Of a stretch of DNA of 6,921 bases, positions 1 to 5,518 are shown in pieces; within the stretch, counting starts at the first letter, position 1; the number at the start of each line of letters is the position of its first letter. The position numbers and the translations under genes are program-made. The notes below the pieces were generated by a model, which was given only the letters and a program-made list of their open reading frames with translations, ran no database searches and had not been told where the DNA came from. Source of the stretch: Bacteroidota bacterium (GTDB taxonomy: Bacteria; Bacteroidota; Bacteroidia; Bacteroidales; CG2-30-32-10); contig JAAXXA010000153.1 in assembly GCA_013334735.1 (NCBI GenBank), positions 1-6,921 on the forward strand, written 5' to 3'.

Positions 1-629
1 GTCGCTTCATTTGTTCGGGTTTGAACCACCTCAAGTACCCGACCGCCTTTCAGATCGTTTAGGGTCGTCACATACTGATGGCCTGCCCTGAAGCTCTTTT
101 CATCAATGCCAAGATGATCAATTGCATTCTTGTTTCGACGGTTCAGGCCACGTTCAACCGCGCGCCTCATGATCTCATTGGTCGCATGCCAGTTCAATCG
201 CAAGAGCCTCGACGCCGATAGTATGCTTGAACACTCCTGGAGCAACTCGACAGCAAGTGCTTCAAACTTCAGGGTATAGCGCGAATAGCGTGTCGCCCAC
301 GGGACTTTAATCGTCTTGACCCTGTGCTCTTTGCACTCACACCGAGGCACCCGAGCTATCAGATGCGTCTCGTACTCCATGGTGTCCAGATGCCGCCATC
401 GCTTTTCTGGCGCCAGGTCATAGACCCGTCCGGCATTGCCACATTCAGGACATTCAACTTTGGGACCGATATACTCAAGATGGATCTCTATCCGGGTGCC
501 GGACAACAACAGCCTGACATCCGAAATCTTCCAAGTTTCTGGTAATCCTAATAACTGCTGGTAGTGGCCAATGAGGCTTTGCATACGCTGGGGATAGGTG
601 TTGGTGTTGGTGTTGGTGTTGCTGTTCAT
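1..629 (-). CDS. ISL3-family transposase, N-terminal half (runs off the window)
   Basis: This encodes the DDE transposase that moves the ISL3 element. There are 209 complete codons from the ATG at 629 down to the window edge, with no stop. Visible parts in order are an Asn-Thr repeat at the N-terminus (residues 3-11), a zinc-binding motif with CPEC (C60, C63) and CEC (C97, C99), a helix-turn-helix-like region around 120-160 (LLRLNWHATNEIMRRAVERG), and the first catalytic aspartate in LGIDEKSF (D176). These features and their order match the ISL3 family, whose members are usually around 400 residues, so about half is present. A second in-frame ATG at codon 16 (MQSL) is an alternative start. 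The visible half has no stop or frameshift, so it looks intact as far as it can be read. Confidence 0.92.
   Translation of the reverse strand, partial: MNSNTNTNTNTYPQRMQSLIGHYQQLLGLPETWKISDVRLLLSGTRIEIHLEYIGPKVECPECGNAGRVYDLAPEKRWRHLDTMEYETHLIARVPRCECKEHRVKTIKVPWATRYSRYTLKFEALAVELLQECSSILSASRLLRLNWHATNEIMRRAVERGLNRRNKNAIDHLGIDEKSFRAGHQYVTTLNDLKGGRVLEVVQTRTNEA
597..626 (+). repeat. GGTGTT hexamer tandem repeat inside the ISL3 transposase start
   Basis: Four perfect GGTGTT units (597-620) and one variant GCTGTT unit (621-626) lie in tandem. Read on the minus strand they encode the Asn-Thr repeat right after the start codon. Because the unit is six bases, changes in copy number would keep the frame. 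Confidence 0.9.
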
Positions 630-693
630 GAACACATTACACCAAGCCAATCCTTATTGCTACCCGCCCATTAAATTCCGCGAAGAGCCTTAT

Positions 694-764
694 TTATTAA
701 CATATAGCAATTTAACTTCCAATATAATATTATTTCATTATGTTAATTGCTGATTTGTTAATAA
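694..764. repeat. Large imperfect inverted repeat (hairpin) between the polymerase gene and the ISL3 end
   Basis: TTATTAACA at 694-702 pairs perfectly with TGTTAATAA at 756-764. Moving inward, AGCAATT at 706-712 pairs with AATTGCT at 745-751 across a 3/4-base internal loop. AAC (714-716) then pairs with GTT (742-744) past one bulged T. This gives about 19 paired bases around a loop of roughly 25 bases. It lies just downstream of the polymerase stop codon on the minus strand and 5 bp outside the ISL3 end. There is no U-tract after the stem in the minus transcript, so it is not a classical Rho-independent terminator. It may protect the 3' end of the mRNA, terminate weakly, or be a leftover of another element. 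Confidence 0.6.
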
Positions 765-771
765 AAAGTAT

Positions 772-2037
772 TTAATAAGTTAAATTACTTATTAATTGTT
801 TTGTTTTTTTTTTTAAATAGCTGCCATTCATTAAAATTAAAACCATCAATGTGAAGTATACAGCAGAAGTGTGCAATGCTCCAGAAACACCGCTAAAAAC
901 TAATTGTTGTAAAAACAAAACACCATATAATCCTGAATTCTCTTTATCATATTTCAATAAATATAATGAATACATTATTGTAACAACAGTCAATATAGTA
1001 ATTATTAAACCACCGAAGACTCCTAAGACCATAAAAGACTCAATAAAAATATTATGTGGATACCAGCCAGCGCTTCTCCCTTCATGTAATACTATATCAT
1101 TACCCATAAGAGGTGAACTTATAAATTCCTTAATAGCATCATTAAGGAGTACATCTCTCATATTTAAATCACCTTGCTCTAATAAATTTATTCTCTTTTC
1201 CATTATTGGGGATATTATACCTATAAACCTAACGATATCGTCATAAAACAAAAACAAACCAACAAACATTACAATAATTACAAATATATTAATAGATATT
1301 TTTTTATTCTGATTTAAAGCGATAGCACTTATTGCTATCAGTAATGATATTATCGGACTTCGGCTTCCAGCTTTTAACATGATATAACCACCCAACATTA
1401 TCCCAGCTATATTAAATATTTTATGTATTTTCTGACCCTTATTGTTCATTCCCCTATATAACGATATTAATATAAAACTTACCCCCATGTGGCCATATTC
1501 TATAGTTGATAATCCTTTATTTCCCTGTTGCCGTATATTACTCAAATCAACGCTCTTCGTTAGTGATTGATTAGAATATACTGAAATAATAAGAGCTATA
1601 AAAAGCATAGGAATAACAATATCATAAAACATATTTATATTTATTTTTTTATAACTATACAATACGGACAGGAAAGGAATAATAGTAACACCAATAATAA
1701 AAAAATAGTAGTCATTCTTATTATAATAAACTCTTTCCACAGTAGTCTCCAAAACAGATATATATACAACAGCAACAGTAAGATATAATAGAAAAAATAT
1801 GAATAGTAATATTATATATTTATTAAACCCCTTATCTCGCTCATAATTCTTTACAAGAACATAGAGATTAACCAATAAAATAAATAATCTTAGCGGCAAT
1901 GTTACATATCTTGTAATAATAACACTATTATCATCGTATGAATTTGGAATAAATATTGTTGTTATAAATGCATAACCAAACAATATCAATGCAAGATTTA
2001 TTGTAGGAATATATTTTTTTAAATTGTTAATTTTCAT
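772..2037 (-). CDS. wzy: Probable O-antigen/polysaccharide repeat-unit polymerase (Wzy-like membrane protein)
   Basis: This is a 421-residue, very hydrophobic protein with about 11-12 predicted membrane segments (roughly 11-30, 46-64, 74-97, 110-128, 138-155, 180-196, 206-222, 227-241, 248-268, 329-357, 367-384, 388-404). It carries the signatures common in the Wzy/WaaL-type family: GSRSP at 224-228, and after a longer hydrophilic loop (about 270-327) the motif PHNIFIE at 327-333 followed by GVFGG. In this family the protein sits in the inner membrane and joins lipid-linked repeat units, or ligates glycan, on the periplasmic side. Polymerase is preferred over ligase because the gene lies in a glycan cluster beside a glycosyltransferase. 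Family members share little sequence identity, so the linkage made cannot be predicted. The start is the ATG at 2037, 9 bp after the glycosyltransferase stop, so the two are almost certainly cotranscribed. It is the last glycan gene before the ISL3 element. The gene is strongly AT-rich and intact. Confidence 0.8.
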   Translation of the reverse strand: MKINNLKKYIPTINLALILFGYAFITTIFIPNSYDDNSVIITRYVTLPLRLFILLVNLYVLVKNYERDKGFNKYIILLFIFFLLYLTVAVVYISVLETTVERVYYNKNDYYFFIIGVTIIPFLSVLYSYKKININMFYDIVIPMLFIALIISVYSNQSLTKSVDLSNIRQQGNKGLSTIEYGHMGVSFILISLYRGMNNKGQKIHKIFNIAGIMLGGYIMLKAGSRSPIISLLIAISAIALNQNKKISINIFVIIVMFVGLFLFYDDIVRFIGIISPIMEKRINLLEQGDLNMRDVLLNDAIKEFISSPLMGNDIVLHEGRSAGWYPHNIFIESFMVLGVFGGLIITILTVVTIMYSLYLLKYDKENSGLYGVLFLQQLVFSGVSGALHTSAVYFTLMVLILMNGSYLKKKTKQLISNLTY

Positions 2038-2046
2038 TTATAGCTA

Positions 2047-3210
2047 TCACGTACTTAATAAAGTTTTACAAAAGACATTTACACTTCTCTCTTCTATATA
2101 GAGATCATACTTGCACTCTGTTTTATCAAATGTAAAAGATTCTTTGATCGCCTCCCCAATGTTTTTTGGATCAACTCGTTCCAATAATATTCCCAATTTA
2201 TATTTTCTTATCAAATCTCCTATAAGCCCGATATTTGTACCTATAACAATTTTTTTTGAATATGCAGCATGCCCCAATACACCACTGGAGGCTTCGGGAT
2301 TTTTATACGGCAATAACACGACATCAGATTGATCAAATATACATTTAACTTCACGGTATGGTATAAAATCAAAATTGTAAGCTATATTTATATCATATTT
2401 TTCTTTATAATATAAAATCTGTCTTTTCAAGTCACTTATTATATCCTCATCTGGCTTGCCTAAAAAAAGAAAACACACGGATTTACGCAATAAATTATCT
2501 ATATGTGATATACTTTCAAGTATATCAAGACTACCTTTTCTTTTTGATAAATTTCCAAAGTGTAATAATATTCTTTTATCCTCTCCTATATTATATATCT
2601 TTCGAATATTTACTTTTGCTTCATCGTTCTTTTTAAAGATCGGGTCTGGTAAAGATATAAATACATCTTTATTTATTTTTTTATTCAACCATTTACAAGA
2701 ATAATCATCATTTAAAATAAATATTTTTTTTACACTACAATTTAATGCCAGCAATAGAGTTTGAATATATTTTCTCGAATATTTTACCTTATCTTTTAAT
2801 CCACTAACCCCCATTCTTGTAAACTGTGAGAACATTATACCTTCTACTTGATAACTCTGCCTATAAATGGTCAATGAAAATATAAATATATTTATTGACA
2901 TTAATATAACTTTTTCCGCACCGTATTTTTTAGCATATTTATCTAATATCTTATATGTCTTTATTGATTTTTGTACATATCCACCAGTATTAGCATATTC
3001 GCTTTCATAATTATCAATTTGTATTATATTCAAAAAATCAACACAATCACATTTACCATATTGCGCTTCAACAAATTCTTTAAATGAAGAATTAACAACG
3101 AAATAATATTCACTTTTATCAAATTTTGACTCTTTTATATAACTCATCAAATGTATAAGATACTCGCTATGATGCCCATATATTTCTAAATCAAATATAA
3201 TAGTTCTCAT
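2047..3210 (-). CDS. Glycosyltransferase, GT-B fold, GT4-like
   Basis: This is a 387-residue soluble protein. The N-terminal half begins MRTIIFDLEIYGHHSEYL, like the acceptor domain of GT-B enzymes with a Gly/His-rich first loop. The C-terminal half looks like a GT4-type nucleotide-sugar domain: HFGNLSKRKG at 217-226, a strand plus glycine turn at CFLFLGKPDE (246-255), SDVVLLPYKNPEASSGVLGHA at about 295-315, and GTNIGLIGDLIRKYKLG at 324-340. It would add a sugar from an activated donor to the lipid-linked repeat unit on the cytoplasmic side of the membrane; donor and linkage are unknown. The donor-binding acidic motif is atypical, with EASSG where many GT4 enzymes have an E-x7-E pattern. The gene starts at the ATG at 3210 behind an AAGAAGAG stretch lying further upstream than an ideal ribosome site. 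It is the first glycan gene after the IS-containing interval, so its present promoter is uncertain. Confidence 0.8.
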   Translation of the reverse strand: MRTIIFDLEIYGHHSEYLIHLMSYIKESKFDKSEYYFVVNSSFKEFVEAQYGKCDCVDFLNIIQIDNYESEYANTGGYVQKSIKTYKILDKYAKKYGAEKVILMSINIFIFSLTIYRQSYQVEGIMFSQFTRMGVSGLKDKVKYSRKYIQTLLLALNCSVKKIFILNDDYSCKWLNKKINKDVFISLPDPIFKKNDEAKVNIRKIYNIGEDKRILLHFGNLSKRKGSLDILESISHIDNLLRKSVCFLFLGKPDEDIISDLKRQILYYKEKYDINIAYNFDFIPYREVKCIFDQSDVVLLPYKNPEASSGVLGHAAYSKKIVIGTNIGLIGDLIRKYKLGILLERVDPKNIGEAIKESFTFDKTECKYDLYIEERSVNVFCKTLLST

Positions 3211-3541
3211 TACTTATTAGGCTCTTCTTAAAATTGTGCATTAACAGGATAACAGGAATATGGTAGCATTTTTTTACCACGCGGATTTTTTCATAGTAAA
3301 AAAAATTCTTGTGCCATAGGGGTAACATATTCCGATGTTGTGGAAACCTCGATATGATGCCTTGTACCGTTGGATTGCGCTATTCTGTTCTCCGGAGTCT
3401 TCGTTGTTCTTTTCATTCTTAAAATAGTTTATATTGTCGTCTTATTTCAGATTTTCACCTTGTTCACAGACTTTATTCTTAAAATATCATACCGTTAAGA
3501 GCAGTATTTGAAAAAGAATTGGGCACAGTCTGCGCCCCCTC
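3211..3541. other. Gene-free interval with short repeats; possible IS remnant
   Basis: No convincing coding sequence is present in any frame; the longest ATG-started frame I read by hand is 41 codons on the minus strand (3291-3416) and is not recognisable. Base composition is more balanced than in the flanking glycan genes. The stretch holds GGCTCTTC at 3220-3227 (the same eight bases as the ISL3 end at 689), three copies of TTCTTAAAAT, an inverted repeat GGAATATG/CATATTCC, and a short GC-rich imperfect hairpin at 3521-3537 (GGGCACA/TGCGCCC). It may be a decayed IS end, or former intergenic DNA carrying a promoter for the glycosyltransferase gene. I see no clear -35/-10 pair. Confidence 0.5.
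3225..3485 (+). repeat. Three dispersed copies of TTCTTAAAAT
   Basis: Exact copies lie at 3225-3234, 3416-3425 and 3476-3485. The last two share the longer string ATTCTTAAAATA (3415-3426 and 3475-3486), spaced 60 bp apart. All are in the same orientation and all are confined to the gene-free interval. Confidence 0.7.
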
Positions 3542-3551
3542 TAGTGTCGCA
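3542..3551 (+). repeat. Left terminal inverted repeat of the IS630-family element
   Basis: TAGTGTCGCA matches the reverse complement of 4733-4742 at 8 of 10 bases. The inner copy of GTCGCAT at 3565-3571 and the pair AAGCGT/ACGCTT (3561-3566, 3575-3580) lie just inside and could be transposase-binding sequence. Confidence 0.45.
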
Positions 3552-4048
3552 TCACCGTAAAAGCGTCGCATAAAACGCTTACCTTCATCTTCAACGATCA
3601 ACCCAACTATCTTGAAGATGAAAAAGTACAGAGTGACCCTGAGCTAAAAAATGCGAGAAGAGCTTGATGCGATCAGCAGCAAAGGCAGGCAGAAACCCCA
3701 AAACGTCTCGTATGCCCTTATTCTGCTGGCTTGCGATGAAGGCCAGCATCAGCAAGAGCGCTCCATCAATGAGACCATTTCGCGGGTCTTGCAGGTGAGC
3801 ATGAAAACCATAGACCGGGTCAAAAAGCAATTCGTTGAACAAGGGCTTGAGGCGATCATGACTCGCAAACCGACCAGTCGCGTCTTTGCCGGCATAGTCG
3901 ATGGCGACCTTGAGTCCAAATTGATTGCCCTGAGCTGTTCTCCCGCCCCGGAAGGTCGCGCTCGCTGGACACTGAGGCTGCTTGCCGATAAAGCCGTCGA
4001 GCTGAACTATGTAGAAGAGATTTCCTATGAAACGATACGTCGGACGTT

Positions 4049-4056
4049 AAAAAAAA
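4049..4056 (+). promoter_or_regulatory. A8 slippery run, candidate -1 programmed frameshift site
   Basis: Eight consecutive A follow TT. Reading TTA AAA AAA and then slipping back one base gives AAC GAA CTC AAG, which restores the conserved IS630 sequence KKNELKPW. Without slippage the frame ends at 4091. Several IS630 members are known to use -1 frameshifting on A-runs, so this may be a functional site and not damage. A simple one-base deletion in a longer A-run would look the same. Confidence 0.55.
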
Positions 4057-4732
4057 CGAACTCAAGCCGTGGAAGCAGGAAGGATGGGTAATCCCGCCGA
4101 AGCAAAGCAGCAAATTTGTAGCTCACATGGAGAGCGTACTGGATGTGTACAAGCAACTCTATGATCCGCTCTATCCGGTAGTCTGCATAGATGAGTCGCC
4201 GAAGCAACTGATCGGCGAAAGCCAAATTCCCATTCCGACAAAACCAGGGCGAGCCGCCCGATATGATTACGAGTATGTCAGGAACGGCACGTGCAATATT
4301 TTCATCGCCACTGAACCGTTGATGGGCAAGCGACTGGTGAAGGTCACCGAAACCCGAAAAAAGCTGGATTGGTCAAGGTTTCTGGCTGACATCGCGCTCA
4401 AGTACACGCATGCCGAAAAGATCACGCTGGTCATGGATAATCTCAACACGCACACGCCCGGTTCACTTTACGAGACTTGGCCAGCGTTGCTTGATCGATT
4501 CGACTTCGTGTACACGCCGAAACACGGGAGCTTGCTGAATCATGGCTGAGATTGAACTTCGAGTGCTGTCAGGTCAGTGCCTGAATCGTCGAATCGAGAA
4601 AATTGCCGAGGTGAAGCGCGAATTCTCCGCATTGCAACGAGAGCGCAACAACAAAGAGGCGACGATAAACTGGCGCTTTACCACGACGGATTCAAGAATC
4701 AAACTCAAACATTTTTATCCGTCAATATCACT

Positions 4733-4742
4733 TGTGACACGA
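4733..4742 (-). repeat. Right terminal inverted repeat of the IS630-family element
   Basis: TGTGACACGA is the imperfect inverse of the left end. It overlaps the 3' end of the transposase reading frame. Confidence 0.45.
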
Positions 4743-4756
4743 AAGTAGTATCTGCA

Positions 4757-4772
4757 ATATATATATATATAT
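4757..4772. repeat. (AT)8 dinucleotide run next to the IS630 right end
   Basis: Eight AT units lie between the inferred IS end and the methyltransferase stop codon. They provide many TA targets for an IS630 element and may explain where it landed. Confidence 0.8.
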
Positions 4773-5477
4773 TTAATCACGCATAAATATTACATCAGCT
4801 TGCAATGTACGACCATTTTTATTATCTGAAAACCCTTTATGTATTGACCATATTTCAAAACCCTCGCTTTTGATTCTATTTAATACATCATGCCATAAAT
4901 GTTGACCTTCATACAATTCTACTAGTGATACTTCACATTGCAAACCTTTTATGATTTGCAATATATTTGTAGCCCCATCAAGTACATCCCACTCGTAACC
5001 CTGAGTATCAATTTTTAAAAATATATTTTTATACGTATCTTTTATCTCATCCATAATATTATCAAGCTTTATAATATCAACCTTTTCCTTCCCAACATAG
5101 CCCGATCCAACAGCGATATCAGTATGAGTTTTCTTCATATTTAATATTGATGAGGAAACAGAATTCCCTGAAACATTCATCTCTATCTTTCCATTGATAT
5201 TACCAACAGCTGCGCGTCGATATATTTCCCACTTCTTATCCTTTTTAGATTTTTTTTTCAATACTTTATAAGCTTCTTCTAAGGGCTCAAAACTAATTAT
5301 ATACCCATTATAACCATATTTCCTAATTTCTGATGAATATTGCCCTTTATTTGCCCCTACGTCTAAAACTAAATCTATTTTATTTACTTTAATAGCATTG
5401 CATATTAAAGATGTATCGCTTTTAGACACCTCATAACCCTGTTTAAGAATCGCATTATATACAATATTTTTTAACAT
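4773..5477 (-). CDS. FkbM-family SAM-dependent methyltransferase
   Basis: This is a 234-residue protein. SAM-binding motif I is LVLDVGANKGQYS at 36-48, an acidic motif FEP follows at 63-65, and the family hallmark LKIDTQGYEWDVLDG lies at 154-168. The length is normal for FkbM enzymes. These proteins usually O-methylate sugars or other hydroxyls. Here the likely substrate is a sugar of the surface polysaccharide, acting in the cytoplasm on the lipid-linked unit or the donor, but the position cannot be predicted. The start is the ATG at 5477, the only ATG in frame after the upstream stop, although the frame stays open upstream without a standard start and no good ribosome site is visible. It lies 41 bp after the pyruvyl-transferase-family gene in the same direction, with a small hairpin between. 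The stop is about 30 bp from the IS630 element, so it is the last intact gene of the upstream group. Confidence 0.9.
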   Translation of the reverse strand: MLKNIVYNAILKQGYEVSKSDTSLICNAIKVNKIDLVLDVGANKGQYSSEIRKYGYNGYIISFEPLEEAYKVLKKKSKKDKKWEIYRRAAVGNINGKIEMNVSGNSVSSSILNMKKTHTDIAVGSGYVGKEKVDIIKLDNIMDEIKDTYKNIFLKIDTQGYEWDVLDGATNILQIIKGLQCEVSLVELYEGQHLWHDVLNRIKSEGFEIWSIHKGFSDNKNGRTLQADVIFMRD

Positions 5478-5492
5478 ATTTTTTTCATTATT

Positions 5493-5511
5493 ATTATTCC
5501 GTCTGAATAAT
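5493..5511. promoter_or_regulatory. Short perfect hairpin between the pyruvyl-transferase-like and methyltransferase genes
   Basis: ATTATTC (5493-5499) and GAATAAT (5505-5511) form a 7-bp stem with a 5-base loop (CGTCT). In the minus transcript the stem ends 15 bases before the methyltransferase start and could affect its translation or mRNA processing. On the plus strand it is followed by TTCTTTTTT, so it resembles a weak terminator for antisense transcripts. Confidence 0.4.
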
Positions 5512-5518
5512 TTCTTTT

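Larger units (their letters stand above)
1..689 (-). mobile_element. ISL3-family insertion sequence, partial (one end and half of the transposase)
   Basis: The element holds a transposase of ISL3 type and ends in a terminus beginning GGCTCTTCGCGG when read from position 689 leftward. Ends starting GGCTCTT are, from memory of the family, typical of ISL3 elements. About 60 bp of non-coding DNA lies between the terminus and the transposase start. The rest of the element and its other end are outside the window, so the direct repeat expected from target duplication (usually 8 bp) cannot be checked. The next bases outward are TTATTTAT. The balanced base composition contrasts sharply with the AT-rich DNA that starts at 690. 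The exact boundary at 689 is inferred from the terminus motif. Confidence 0.85.
3542..4742 (+). mobile_element. IS630-family insertion sequence, inactivated copy
   Basis: The element is about 1.2 kb, the usual size for IS630 elements, and carries one transposase gene with multiple lesions. Its ends are imperfectly inverted: TAGTGTCGCA at 3542-3551 against TCGTGTCACA read leftward from 4742 (8 of 10 match). GTCGCAT is repeated just inside the left end (3546-3552 and 3565-3571), as expected for a subterminal transposase site. IS630 elements insert at TA dinucleotides, and the right flank carries a run of AT repeats. The outer limits are uncertain by several bases because the ends are short and degraded. 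The element reads against the glycan genes and splits them into two groups. Confidence 0.75.
3618..4748 (+). pseudogene. IS630-family transposase, broken by nonsense and frameshift lesions
   Basis: Joined across three frames this gives a nearly complete IS630 DDE transposase. It starts at ATG 3618 (MKKYRVTLS) and meets an in-frame TAA at 3645-3647. It resumes as REELDAISSKG, then a helix-turn-helix region (SINETISRVLQVSMKTIDRV). At 4049-4056 a run of eight A allows a -1 shift (LKKNELKPW). The catalytic core follows, with the first Asp in VVCIDESPK (codon 4190-4192) and the second in LVMDNLNTH (4436-4438). After YTPKHGSLLN an extra C at 4541 forces a +1 shift to reach MAEIEL, which holds the third acidic residue (4548-4550). 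The family's usual HGSWLN reads HGSLLN here, and several residues appear lost after LYETWPA, both judged from memory of relatives. The reading frame ends at TAG 4746-4748, past the inferred element end, so the native stop may be lost. The A8 shift may be programmed; the other lesions mean it cannot make full transposase. Confidence 0.85.

Noticed and set aside
324..545. 73-codon open frame on the plus strand
   Set aside because: It is a shadow of the ISL3 transposase, whose zinc-binding and catalytic motifs are on the minus strand.
690..771. Rho-independent terminator after the polymerase gene
   Set aside because: There is a strong inverted repeat but the stem is AT-rich and is not followed by a U-run in the minus transcript.
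851..1246. 131-codon open frame on the plus strand
   Set aside because: It is antisense to the Wzy-like gene, has no recognisable domain, and reflects the low stop density opposite that gene.
3262..3268. GGTAGCA resembling the ops/JUMPstart core used by RfaH
   Set aside because: It is on the plus strand while the glycan genes read on the minus strand, and only part of the ops consensus is present with no JUMPstart context.
3291..3416. 41-codon minus-strand open frame in the gene-free interval
   Set aside because: It has no recognisable domain or good ribosome site and low-complexity ends; the length is within chance expectation.
3521..3537. GC-rich imperfect hairpin GGGCACA/TGCGCCC as a terminator
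   Set aside because: It is short, with one mismatch and a three-base loop, and has no U-tract on either strand.
3591..4225. Three minus-strand open frames across the IS630 element
   Set aside because: They lie opposite the transposase and encode no known motif; the plus-strand frames carry the DDE residues.
4541..4541. The extra C as a programmed +1 frameshift
   Set aside because: No slippery or hungry codon surrounds it, and the family reads this catalytic block in a single frame, so a mutation is more likely.
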